Origin: Chaunax sp. Z400
Taxonomy: Eukaryota; Chordata; Actinopteri; Lophiiformes; Chaunacidae
DNA length: 64,000 bases
Assembly (NCBI GenBank): GCA_037577475.1
Contig: JBAGJB010000202.1
Span: forward strand, 682,001 to 746,000
Direction of reading: 5' to 3'
The notes under the pieces were generated by a model, which made no database searches, was not told the origin of the DNA, and worked only from the letters and a program-made list of their open reading frames with translations. A program made the translations under genes and the position numbers. Below, piece by piece: positions 12,601 to 22,560 of this stretch (positions within the stretch are counted from its first letter, which is position 1; each line of letters begins with the position of its first letter).

Positions 12601-13577
12601 TTACATATTAAGAGACATTGTTCATTCTTTATGGTGAAATGTTTATTCAAAGAATGAGGGTTCTTGAATTTCACAAAGGATTCCTGTGGCTTTTGAGTGA
12701 TACTAACAGTGTGATATTTTATTTTTGCAGCGCGATAATAAGGTGAATGTCAGCCAGCTCTGTATGGTTGACCTGGACGGTACTGAGGCCACCTTAACAG
12801 GTCAGTGGGTTACTTTCTCTCTTAAGTAAACCATTTCTGTGATCAACTGTCAGTTTGTTCAGAAGCCAATCGTCTCTACTGATGTCTCATTTACAGAGTG
12901 TATGAACACGGACCAGGAGGAACTGTTGAAATATATTACAGCCATGCGTAAGAGCCAGAGGACCGGAAACAAGACGGTTGGTATTTTACAATCTGTTCAT
13001 CATATTTAGCTGTTTTATTTGTGTGTATATTAATATTGTAAATATTCTTTTCATCATTGCTAATATTCCAGTAGGCACGATTTCACAGTCTTTATTTTCT
13101 TCCAGACTTTTCCATCAAGTGAAACAACCCTAATGAAGCTGTTCGGCAGCCACTTTGATGGAGAAGGAAATGTTGGGCTGATTGCATGTGTCAGCCCAAA
13201 CATTGATCAACATGCTGTAACGAAGGTAGGCCATTTATTTTGCTGTAATTTAAAGTATTGTCTCTAATCTCATTGCTTTCCCTCTGACACATCTGAGCTA
13301 TCATCATAACTAATCTCTGAAAACGATGAAAGGTTGACAAGATGGTTCAGGACACTGTCACAGGTTCTGTCCACCACATATATGGATTTACTTCAGATTA
13401 CTGTTGACACTTTGACAGTCAGTTAAAAAGCTGACTTTCAAATCATCAGCATTTGATTTGGATCCCTTCTGTGGCTTTAAGGTCATGAGGAAGTGTATTT
13501 CTTATAGTTCTCCTGTGTATGTGTTGCAGTGGCTGATGACGTTCGCAGAGGATACCTACAAGGTGACAGTGGTATAG
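9630..13577 (+). pseudogene. KIF23 (MKLP1)-like kinesin motor domain with premature stop (copy A)
   Basis: Eleven exons with GT-AG borders and matching phases: 9630-9752, 9844-9946, 11464-11600, 11704-11789, 11910-12020, 12199-12299, 12463-12581, 12731-12800, 12897-12976, 13106-13225 and 13530-13577. They would encode 365 aa from VFCRIRP to the stop at 13575, matching the KIF23 motor domain in order: LVQDLIHRKNGLLF, P-loop GATDSGKT, ILPRALDMLFNSI, a YFEIxGEYIYDLL block, API-DADGN, switch II VDLDGTE and the FDGEGNV block. In exon 5 the Tyr codon of the EIYGEYIY block is TAG at 11977-11979, so the motor would end after about 150 residues. Switch I is degenerate (KFKQSH for SSRSH). No neck, coiled coil or tail follows. 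The N-terminal exon was not found. KIF23 normally bundles midzone microtubules in cytokinesis as part of centralspindlin; this copy should not be able to. Confidence 0.75.
10138..11410 (-). mobile_element. 5'-truncated LINE, RT C-terminal part, in kinesin intron (copy A)
   Basis: An antisense open frame (about 11410 down to 10659) contains NTFLGVTIGDRISWKSHI, LPYLNYCAGIWG and LQKRAIRVIHNAGYLEHT, the typical C-terminal part of non-LTR retrotransposon reverse transcriptases in fish. It is followed by an A+T-rich 3' tail ending in a (TCAA)n run (read as gattgattgattgag at 10140-10154). The upstream RT palm and endonuclease are missing. It sits in the intron between exons 2 and 3 of the KIF23-like gene, opposite to its transcription. 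Clade assignment (Jockey/CR1/L2-like) is not certain. Confidence 0.8.
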
Positions 13578-13609
13578 CCTGCTGAAGAACCGATGGCCAA
13601 CCCTGGAGA

Positions 13610-14245
13610 GATAGGAAAGGAGTGGTGGTCAGCTCAGAACCTTTCTTCACCCGAGTGTCCAGAACATATGGTCGTAGGTCTGATGACACAACTATAAAGT
13701 CCCACGTGAGCGTTGAAGTCCCCCAGAAGAACTACGGAGTCCCCAGTAGGGGCACCCTGCAACACCCCATCCAAGGACTCCAAGAAGGCTGGGGGAAACC
13801 TCAACGTACAGGCACCGAGCCGGGGGCCTACGAGTAGATCCACACCTGCTCGACGCCTCTCACCATGTGCAACTCAAGCTTGGAATAGAGTACAACCCCT
13901 CTCGGGGAGCTTGGCTCCAGAACCCGTGCCATGTGTTGAGATGAGCCCGACTATATCCAGCGGCTAGTCTAGCCGGTATCTCTCAACCTCATGCACCAGC
14001 TCGGGTTCTTTCCCCGCCAGAGTGGTGATATTCCATGTTCCCAAAGCCAGTTTTGGCAGCGGGGGATCGGTGCGGCAGGGCCTCCGCGCTTGTCTGCCAA
14101 CCCATCTACATCGCACCGGACCGCTTTTAGTCTGGCCTGTCACCTAGGACCAATATGCCATGGGAGACCCTATCAGGGGCAAATTGCCCACGGACAACAC
14201 AGCTTCCTAGGACAATTCGGGCTCTCAAACCCATCCACCACAATA
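13610..14245 (-). mobile_element. LINE endonuclease fragment just after the kinesin stop (copy A)
   Basis: On the minus strand, broken frames read LAGKEPELVHEVERY, then [25 protein letters not shown], then [19 protein letters not shown], in the order of an APE-type endonuclease domain of a fish non-LTR retrotransposon. GDFNAHVG is joined almost directly to the SSDLRPYV block in a shifted frame, so an internal piece is deleted. The fragment begins about 35 bases downstream of the kinesin stop codon and may have supplied its 3' end or replaced the lost coiled-coil exons. It is clearly dead. Confidence 0.8.
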
Positions 14246-14935
14246 ATTATATAGACAAAAAAAAAAGAATAAAGCCATATTAAAATGTAAAACTAGAGTT
14301 CTGACAATATTCTTTATAATTCATTTAATTTAATTCATTATTTTTAGAGTAGTAAAGTCAAATTAATTTTTCCAAACATTTCCATTTTCAGTTGCTATAG
14401 CTGTTCTAGCTTTATAGTGCAAAGTGACCTGAAGTTGCAGCTACGTTTATAGAGTGTAAGCCTACCCGCCGTACTGCAGCTCAGGTACAAGCAGGAAGAG
14501 TAGGTAATTAAGGTAATTAAGCTAATTATTGGAAATTGAACAACTCTCTTCTTAAACATGAGGAAGTCAAAATAAAAATTGCGCACATAGTTACAAAGCT
14601 ATGTATGGTGATATGATATAGGCTTCGCCAGAATGAGAAGGTTGTAATAGTCCTGGGTCTGAAATCACAGGTCGGGAACAACGTGTCTGATGTTGCAGGT
14701 CTGAGACTGCATCTCTTTTTCTTTTCAGTGGCCCAAAATAGATCAGTTCTTCCTCCATTTGGAGTTAAAGAGCTAAAATCACTTCATATAGCCATGATTT
14801 CTGATGACATATTATCCACTTTTTGCGTTTTTGGTTTTTGAGGGAGCCGGTCCGCGGTTGCGGGTCCGAAATCCCGGGTCCAAATTCCGAAATCCCGGGT
14901 CCAAAGTCCCAGGTGCGAAATCCCTAATGAAGACT
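14246..14935. repeat. Dispersed repeat block ending in CCCGGGTCC repeats (copy A)
   Basis: From about 14511 the sequence recurs in copy B at 48299-48830 and again, out of register, at 59561-60115. The right end has three or more short tandem motifs (tccgaaatcccgggtcc) at about 14846-14925, seen again at 15809-15870. No coding potential was recognised. It behaves as a family of dispersed non-coding repeats accompanying the tRNA-derived satellites. Confidence 0.6.
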
Positions 14936-14939
14936 GACT

Positions 14940-15058
14940 GTTTCATTCAAGATTTATTTGCTTTAAAATATTGAATCATCACAAGGGAGTTCTCCTTGAA
15001 GCCATACGGACATCATATTGTCTTCAGTCCACACAAACATAAATGCAGTTTACCTCAG

Positions 15059-15123
<65 letters not shown>

Positions 15124-16086
15124 GTGCCTTTTTAATTTGTCGGTTATTGATCTATGGATCAGTTGTTTGTAAAGAACTTGCCTTACTTTTCTGTCTTTAT
15201 ATTTTTGTGCCACTGTTTGTCAGTGTTTATCAAAATGGACTGTCTGTTTTTAGTGTGAATGAATTGTTCAGGATTTTATTTGAATGGCGTATCAGTAATA
15301 AATCTTTTTTTAAAAATCAAACAATACTTGCTGTTATTATTTAGATGGTGGAAAGTACATTTACTGAAATACTTGTGGTAGTTTTACTTGATTATTAGTA
15401 TTTGTTTTATACTTATTCTCTACTATTATTATTTGTTCCTATGTTACATAAGGTTGTTTTTTGAATATGAAGCACTAAAATGACAATGAGTTCATCAACT
15501 CCAAACAGGAAGTTGTTAAGCTCTATGTATAGCTCAGAATGATAAACTGCAGACACTTAGTGATCTGAGTTTATTGGATCAAATCACAGTCCCCATAATT
15601 AGATGTTTTCTCAACAGCAGTGTAATAATAAATAGAACTTCCGACCATGTTGAACACAGCTAGATGTATAGCTCAGTATGATAAACTGCATCCTGATAAG
15701 CAGCAGCCCAGTAATTATCTGAGATCGTGGGATCGAATCCCAGTTCCAAAATTTAGATGTTTTCTCAACAGCAGTGTAATAATAAATAGAACTTCCGACC
15801 CATGCGGGCTGGTCCGCGGTTGCGGGTCCGAAATCCCGGGTCCAAATTCCAAAATCCCAGGTGTGAAATCCCTAGTGAACCTCACTATAGCAGAGCTTTG
15901 TCCAGACTTTGTTTCTTCCCTCTGCAGGCCTGACATTTGAATCAGCTTTGTTTGTCATTACCAAAGTTTCATTCAAGATTTATTTGCTTTAAAATATTGA
16001 ATCATCACAAGGGAGTTCTCCTTGAAGCCATACAGACATCATATTGTCTTCAGTCCACACAAACATAAATGCAGTTTACCTCAGCG

Positions 16087-16131
<45 letters not shown>
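14940..16131. repeat. A-specific local duplication with two (AT)n tracts
   Basis: A block of about 1 kb occurs twice here and once in copy B. The sequence leading into (AT)n at 15061-15119 and the flank accttgtgcctttttaattt recur at about 15980-16160, where the AT tract is 16084-16131. Copy B has only the second arrangement (AT tract 48936-49008). Either A duplicated the block or B lost one. No gene is present. Confidence 0.8.
15493..15805 (+). repeat. Two diverged tRNA-like satellite units (A only)
   Basis: Two copies of the tRNA-derived unit seen in the adjacent array: tatagctcagaatgataa (A-box side) at about 15530 with ggatcaaatc at 15578, and tatagctcagtatgataa at about 15668 with gggatcgaatcccag at 15729. 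The second B box (GGATCGAATCC) is one base from the consensus GGTTCRANNCC. They are older than the array because they differ from it and from each other. Confidence 0.65.
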
Positions 16132-16135
<4 letters not shown>

Positions 16136-16312
16136 GTGCCTTTTTAATTTGTCTGTTATTGATCTATGGATCAGTTTTTTGTAAAGAACTTGCCTTACTT
16201 TTCTGTCTTTATATTTTTGTGCCACTGTTTATCAAAATGGACTGTCTGTTTTTAGTGTCAATGAATTGTTCAGGATTTTTATTTGAATGGTGTATCAGTG
16301 TTTTCATGTTCA

Positions 16313-17414
16313 GGAGAGCTGAGCTATAGCTCAGTACGATAAGCTGCAGACACTTTGTGATCTGAGTTTATGGGATCTAATCCCAGTTCAAGCATTTAGA
16401 TGTTTTCTCCTCAGCAGTGTGAATAATAAGTAGAACTTCTGACCACATTCAGGAGAGCTGAGCTATAGCTCTGTAAGATAAGCTGCAGACACTTGGTGAT
16501 CTGAGTTTATGGGATCAAATCCCAGTTCAAGCATTTCATTTAGATGTTTTCTCCACAGCAGCGTGAATAATAAGTAGAACTTCTGACCACATTCAGGAGA
16601 GCTGAGCTATAGCTCTGTAAGATAGGCTGCAGACACTTGGTGATCTGAGTTTATGGGATCAAATCCCAGTTCAAGCATTTCATTTAGATGTTTTCTCCAC
16701 AGCAGCGTGAATAATAAGTAGAACTTCTGACCACATTCAGGAGAGCTGAGCTATAGCTCTGTAAGATAGGCTGCAGACACTTCGTGATCTGAGTTTATGG
16801 GATCAAATCCCAGTTCAAGCATTTCATTTAGATGTTTTCTCCACAGCAGCGTGAATAATAAGTAGAACTTCTGACCACATTCAGGAGAGCTGAGCTATAG
16901 CTCTGTAAGATAGGCTGCAGACACTTGGTGATCTGAGTTTATGGGATCAAATCCCAGTTCAAGCATTTCATTTAGATGTTTTCTCCACAGCAGCGTGAAT
17001 AATAAGTAGAACTTCTGACCACATTCAGGAGAGCTGAGCTATAGCTCTGTAAGATAGGCTGCAGACACTTGGTGATCTGAGTTTATGGGATCAAATCCCA
17101 GTTCAAGCATTTCATTTAGATGTTTTCTCCACAGCAGCGTGAATAATAAGTAGAACTTCTGACCACATTCAGGAGAGCTGAGCTATAGCTCTGTAAGATA
17201 GGCTGCAGACACTTGGTGATCTGAGTTTATGGGATCAAATCCCAGTTCAAGCATTTCATTTAGATGTTTTCTCCACAGCAGCGTGAATAATAAGTAGAAC
17301 TTCTGACCACATTCAGGAGAGCTGAGCTATAGCTCTGTAAGATAGGCTGCAGACACTTGGTGATCTGAGTTTATGGGATCAAATCCCAGTTCAAGCATTT
17401 CATTTAGATGTTTT
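16313..17414 (+). repeat. tRNA-derived 144-bp satellite array (copy A)
   Basis: About eight head-to-tail units of 144 bp (starts near 16313, 16457, 16601, 16745, 16889, 17033, 17177 and 17321). Each unit has a tRNA-like first half: A-box-like tagctctgtaagata, then gggatcaaatcccag, a T-arm with 4-bp stem and 7-nt loop whose B box GGATCAAATCC fits GGTTCRANNCC at all but one position. The second half (catttagatg...agaacttctgaccac) is unrelated to tRNA. The last unit is cut by the 9-mer satellite. The array is a SINE-like or satellite sequence, not functional tRNA genes; no acceptor stem is seen. Confidence 0.85.
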
Positions 17415-17925
17415 CTTGACACACTTGACACACTTGACACACTTGACACACTTGACACACTTGACACACTTGACACACTTGACACACTTGACACACTTGA
17501 CACACTTGACACACTTGACACACTTGACACACTTGACACACTTGACACACTTGACACACTTGACACACTTGACACACTTGACACACTTGACACACTTGAC
17601 ACACTTGACACACTTGACACACTTGACACACTTGACACACTTGACACACTTGACACACTTGACACACTTGACACACTTGACACACTTGACACACTTGACA
17701 CACTTGACACACTTGACACACTTGACACACTTGACACACTTGACACACTTGACACACTTGACACACTTGACACACTTGACACACTTGACACACTTGACAC
17801 ACTTGACACACTTGACACACTTGACACACTTGACACACTTGACACACTTGACACACTTGACACACTTGACACACTTGACACACTTGACACACTTGACACA
17901 CTTGACACACTTGACACACTTGACT
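17415..17925. repeat. 9-bp satellite (CTTGACACA)n, about 57 copies (copy A)
   Basis: A near-perfect tandem of cttgacaca with no visible interruptions. It starts inside a 144-bp unit, at the position where other units read ttttctccacag, and ends before gttttttgggtgggtct. Copy B has only about two units at the matching place (51598-51612). Because nine is a multiple of three, all frames stay open on both strands, which is meaningless for coding. Confidence 0.97.
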
Positions 17926-18002
17926 TGTTTTTGGGTGGGTCTTTCTGCTTCTGCAGGTCCACAATCCCGGGTCAGGAATCGCAGGTCACACTTCCATAAT
18001 CT

Positions 18003-18500
18003 CAGCTCAGATCATTACTGGTCTGCAGCTTATCATACTGAGCTATACATCCAGCTGTATTTGACATGGTTACAAGTTCTATTTATTATTACACTGCAGT
18101 GGAGAAAACATCTAAATTTTGGAAATGGGATTCAAACCCACAATCTCAGATCATTACTGGGCTGCTGCTGATCAGGCTGCAGCTGATCGTGCTGAGCTAT
18201 ACCTCAGCTCTGCTGAATGTGGTCACAAGTTCTACTTATTATACACACTACTGTGGAGAAAACATCTAAATGAAATGCTTCAAGTGGGATGTGATCCCAT
18301 AAACTTAGATCACCAAGTGTCTGCAGCTTATCATGCTGAGCTATACCTCAGCTCTGCTGAATGTGGTCACAAGTTCTACTTATTATTCACACTGCTGTGG
18401 AGAAAACATCTAAATGAAATGCTGGAACTGGGATTTGATCCTATAAACTCAGATCAACAAGTGGCTGCAGCTTATCATATTGAGCTATACCTCAGCTCTG
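18003..18500 (-). repeat. Inverted tRNA-derived satellite units (copy A)
   Basis: Four diverged units of the same 144-bp repeat in minus orientation, for example gctgagctatacctcagc (the reverse complement of the gctgaggtatagctcagc type) and aaacatctaaatgaaatgct. With the plus array to the left, they form a large imperfect inverted repeat around the 9-mer satellite. Units here are more diverged from each other than those in the plus array. Confidence 0.8.
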
Positions 18501-18619
18501 TTGAACAAGGTCAGATACCTACTATAGGTAGGTATACCTACAACTCTATGACTTCATGTTTGGAACTTGTATTTATTGTATTCACAGTATTGAGGAGAAA
18601 ACTGAGAGAACATCATTGA

Positions 18620-19279
18620 TCTTGCTGATCAATCAGTATTTGAAGTATTTTTTGTTTGTTTGGTTTTACTTGCTAAAAATCGTCTTTTTTTTTTTATAGG
18701 GCACTGTTCTCATTCGTAAGAAAAACCGGACCATATAGGAAAATGTAGTATAGGTAGTATCGATCCAGACTCCAGATCAGAAGGTGGCGGTAATGCACAC
18801 CAAACGTTGCTCGCCAACTGCCATAAAACAACAGAAGAAGAACCTTAGCTAACCTTGAGCAATATTCTGATGAGACAAGAGAAATGCAGGATTTAGGTGT
18901 TACTGCTTATAGTGTTTGTCAGGATTACTGTGTTGACTGAAGTTACAAAATGAGTTTGTGTTTACAAAAATAAGCATTGCTTCACCTTAACTTAAAAAAG
19001 GGAATGGTTTACATGTTAAAATGTTAATGTGTAAGATGTGTATATTTTATGGCTAATGCAGAAGTTTTATATTGAATTAAAATTCAATATAGTTGACAGC
19101 TGGAAATTGCAATTGCTATCTATATTTTTTTTAAATATTCTTCATCATAATATAATTTATATTATATTGACTGTAATAGTTGTATAACTTTTTTGCTTAA
19201 TGTATACAAAAGAAAGGGACCGAGGAGCAGAGCAGCTTCCAGGTGGAACCTTTGACAACGGAGCAGTTTTTACTTCCGG
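18620..19279. other. Non-coding interval with a short dispersed motif (copy A)
   Basis: Mostly A+T rich with no exon recognised. At about 18776-18840 the motif ggtggcggtaatgcac followed by gccaactgccataaaac forms an imperfect inverted pair; I recall similar sequence as a common fish dispersed repeat. A 22-bp palindrome (atattgaatt either side of aa) is at 19069-19090. Confidence 0.4.
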
Positions 19280-19543
19280 GTTGCCTTAAGGTAAGAACGT
19301 AAACATCCGGGAGAGGCGCCAAGATGGCTACCGAGTAGGGTCGAAAAGTCGAGTCCTGCAAAAAAAAGAAGTTTTGAATGGTGAAAAACAGATAGATTCC
19401 GTGTTTAAACAACTTTTGGGACAACTAGATTCGTTCCACTGAAGATTGACAGCAACTTGATGTCGAGTCGAGAAAAAAAGGACGTAAAAACGAGCGAGTA
19501 CGTTAAATATGTTGATCTTCATCATTTGGTTTACGTTCAGAGG
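19280..19543 (+). mobile_element. L1-like 5' leader with YY1-type motif (copy A)
   Basis: The sequence gagaggcgccaagatggc (19311-19328), followed closely by gagtaggg, closely resembles the start of vertebrate L1 5'UTRs, which carry a YY1 site (CAAGATGGC) within the first 25 bases. No L1 ORF follows; the leader runs into the GC-rich VNTR. The L1 assignment rests on this short resemblance and is tentative. It could also be the TATA-less promoter of another gene. Confidence 0.35.
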
Positions 19544-20446
19544 GACGGAGGTGGAGGCTCCGACTGGGGCTGTGACTGACTGGGGCTTGAGTGCGGGCTA
19601 GCCTGTACTGAGTGGATGGAGGTCAGCCGGCTCCAGGGCAGGCTGCAGAGGGAAGGAGGTGGAGGCTCCGACTGAGGCTTTGACTGACTGGGGCTTGAGT
19701 GCGGGCTAGCCTGTACTGAGCGGATGGAGGTCAGCCGGCTCCAGGGCGGGCTGCAGAGGGACGGAAGAAGTGAAAGAGAAAGAGGAAAAAAAGAGGAATG
19801 GAGGTGGAGGCTCCGACTGGGGCTTAGGTGTGTGGCTAGCCGGTATGGAGTGGCTGGAGGTGAGCCGGCTCCAGGGCAGGCCGCAGAGGAATGGAGGTGG
19901 AGGCTCCGACTGGGGCTGTGACTGACTGGGGCTTGAGTGTGGGCTAGCCGGTATGGAGTGGCTGGGGGTGAGGGCTCCAGGGCAGGCTGCAGAGGAATGG
20001 AGGTGGAGGCTCCGACTGGGGCTGTGACTGACTGGGGCTTGAGTGTGGGCTAGCCGGTATGGAGTGGCTGGGGGTGAGGGCTCCAGGGCAGGCTGCAGAG
20101 GGACGGAGGTGGAGGCTCCGACTGGGGCTGTAACTGACTGGGGCTTGAGTGCGGGCTAGCCTGTACTGAGTGGATGGAGGTCAGCCGGCTCCAGGGCAGG
20201 CTGCAGAGGGACGGAGGTGGAGGCCCCGACTGGGGCTGTGACTGACTGGGGCTTGAGTGCGGGCTAGCCTGTACTGAGTGGATGGAGGTCAGCCGGCTCC
20301 AGGGCAGGCTGCAGAGGGACGGAAGAAGTGAAAGAAGAAAGAGGAAAAAAAGAGGAATGGAGGTGGAGGCTCCGACTGGGGCTTAGGTGTGTGGCTAGCC
20401 GGTATGGAGTGGCTGGAGGTGAGGGCTCCAGGGCAGGCTGCAGAGG
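19544..20446. repeat. GC-rich 108-bp VNTR, short allele (copy A)
   Basis: About eight to nine monomers of roughly 108 bp built around ggaggtggaggctccgactg, gactgactggggcttgagtg and ccggctccagggcaggctgc. Some monomers carry an A/G-rich insert (gaagtgaaagagaaagagg). Open frames of 60-85 codons within it follow from the unit length being a multiple of three. In B the same locus is about 6.1 kb. Confidence 0.95.
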
Positions 20447-20594
20447 CAGAATCAGCTTTGTTTGTCATTACCAAAGACTGACTGTTTCATTCAAGATTTA
20501 TTTGCTTTAAACGTCTCCCCTGTGTTTGAAATCCTGAGGGTGAGGGAGGAAAAATGTTCAAGTATTGAATTATTATTTTTCACTTTTGTTTCAG

Positions 20595-20644
20595 AATTAT
20601 GGCTCTCTGTGACGGTGCTATGATTTCAATCAAAGTTCATTCGG
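20595..20644 (+). other. Candidate orphan first coding exon (copy A)
   Basis: A good acceptor (cttttgtttcag) precedes ATG at 20599, and a gtaagt donor follows base 20644. The exon encodes MALCDGAMISIKVHS plus one base. A second, diverged copy of the same segment lies at about 20742-20845, but its donor is lost. No following exon is certain; a phase-compatible terminal exon is noted at 23551. It may be a 5' exon left from a gene of the fish family seen at 863-2987, but that link is speculative. Confidence 0.35.
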
Positions 20645-21346
20645 GTAAGTGCGAGCTGCTTGTGCTTGAGTCAGCGTTTTGCTCATGTTACCACTCAAGA
20701 GTCCAACATGAGAGGGAGGGGAAAAGTGGGGGGGAGATGCAGGGAGGAAGAGGATGAGGGGGGAAAATGTTGAAGTATTGAATTATTATTTTGCACTTTT
20801 GTTTCAGAATTATGGCTCTCTGTGACGGTGCTATGATTTTCATAATTAAAACATCTGTGTACTGTGCCATGTTGAATTACATACATTTACAGACAAAATA
20901 TTTTATTTAGTAGTTTTATTAATAGTTCTGTATTAAAAATATGTTGACATGACTGGTGTTGAGGGGTAAAAGTGTTTTATGAGAGCAATAGTTAGTATTC
21001 TTCATAATTGTGAGTGAAATCTCTTGACCAGATGGAGCCTGGGCCCCATGTATCAAGGCTGAGTCTTTGGCAGCAGACTAGGACCCTTTGCTGTGAGTCC
21101 TGCCCCCTCTCATTGCCACGTTTCCACGTTTTTTGCTTGAGAGAGATTCTAAGTATTGGGTACTCTTGGATTAGACTCTGAGAACAGAGCATTGTGCACA
21201 CAAAGCATGCGGAGCCTTAAAAGGACAAGGGTTGAAACACAGCAGACAGTTACAAGACAATGTTACACAGGCTGAATGTCATTTATTGATCTTTAAAATG
21301 CCATGTTATCAACTTCGGAAGCTCTTGCCCCAAGTCATTAATTACA

Positions 21347-21383
21347 CATTTGCTTTAGTCAATCTGATTGACTAAAGCAAATG
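21347..21383. repeat. 37-bp perfect palindrome at repeat boundary (copy A)
   Basis: Arms catttgctttagtcaatc and gattgactaaagcaaatg are perfect 18-bp reverse complements around a single t at 21365. The palindrome ends four bases before the left end of the 1.17-kb repeat at 21387. The other copy of that repeat, at 31200, lacks the palindrome. Confidence 0.95.
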
Positions 21384-21386
21384 CAT

Positions 21387-22560
21387 TGACGATGATAAAT
21401 ATAACATTTGCGCAAAAAAAAAGTTTTAGCTCAGGGAGATGGGATCCTGACCCGCAATCCTGGAAAGCAGGTTCGAATCCCAGCTGTCTCGTTCTTTCAA
21501 AATGTAGCTTCTGTTTGACACAGCTGAGCTTCCAGAGTCTGAGGTTGATGGTTCAAATCCTGATGTTCAGATGAGTCTCTGCGTTTTGTCCTCTGAAGTT
21601 TGAAATGTCAGAAGTAGAACAGGAACAATTGTTCTGTCCCGTCTAGAGGAAACCTGACCATAGCATAAAAATGTGACTCCTCTTTCCAAACTCCAAGGAT
21701 GACCAGTGTTACAACAATCAAGTCCAAACAGGATTTATTTACATTTCTTTACAAAGATACAAATTTCAAATGTTTACAGCAACTTCATTTAACAAAGTGA
21801 AGGACAGAAAATACATGAAACTTCACTTCCAAACATAAAAACTAGAGAAAAACAAAAAGGGTTTCCTTCCTGTTACAGCAATACAGAATATTTACAATAT
21901 ATACAAAAGAAACTTCACTACAACAATCATCTAATCACCAATTAGCACAAAGTGATGAGGCAGACAGGAAGAGGAGGAGTCACTGATGGGATCCACAGCT
22001 GTGTTAATGAGGCGCCATCAGTCTCCTGTCCAATCAGCAGCCTCCAGGTGTAACTCTGAAACAACAGAACAAAGTGTCAGCATCAGGAGAACAAAAAAAA
22101 CTAAATAGCAAATACAAGTAGACCAATTTTATGTCTTTTTGTCAGACTGAGAACATCTTGCATGATTGTTTGATATTTTTTGAACATTGAGCAACACTAC
22201 AAACGCAGAAAAGCTAATTATCTGAGCAGTGAGACGTTTTTCTCCACGAGGGTCTGAGATGTGTTCACAGCAACAGGGAAAAACCGAACAACACATTTTA
22301 CCTAAACTATGAGCCACTCTGCAAAAACGGGATCTCTGTTGCGTCACATGAACTCATTTGGAACACTTGGCAGCGTAATGGCGCACGCAGGAGGACAGGA
22401 CGAGTCGGGGCAGCAGGAGCGGCAACAGTAGGATTTTCTGTTACTTTTCATTCTGTGGAATCGGGAAACACGTTTTTTAAAGCCAAATCATTCACAAGTA
22501 CAAAATCAAGACCGTCAAAAAGCAGTCGATCCCGCACAACTCCTCTAACTGTGCGCCGTA
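21387..22560 (+). repeat. 1.17-kb dispersed repeat with tRNA-like modules, copy 1 (A)
   Basis: This sequence recurs at 31200-32375 with roughly 95% identity by eye, and in B at 60997-62170. It starts attgacgatgataaatataa. A tRNA-like module at 21424-21492 has ttagctcagggagatggg (A box) and caggttcgaatcccag (B box, a full match to GGTTCRANNCC). A second B-box-like motif, ggttcaaatcctgatg, is at about 21549. The remainder is non-coding and contains catcagtctcctgtccaatc, also present at 4397. It fits a composite SINE-like or segmental repeat; the element class is unknown. Confidence 0.75.

Noticed and set aside
9630..13577. Processed (retrocopied) kinesin pseudogene
   Set aside because: The gene keeps ten introns with intact splice sites, so it arose by DNA-level duplication and not by retrocopying.
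16313..17414. CRISPR-like pattern of regular repeats
   Set aside because: The 144-bp units are contiguous with no unique spacers, there are no cas genes, and the sequence is eukaryotic.
17327..18171. Open frames encoding THL, DTL, SSV or CQV tripeptide repeats on both strands
   Set aside because: A 9-bp tandem repeat has no stop in these frames; the length difference from 57 copies to two between A and B argues against coding.
21424..21492. Functional tRNA gene
   Set aside because: A and B boxes are good, but the T stem does not pair fully and I see no 7-bp acceptor stem; it lies in a dispersed repeat with near-identical copies, so a tRNA-derived SINE-like module fits better.
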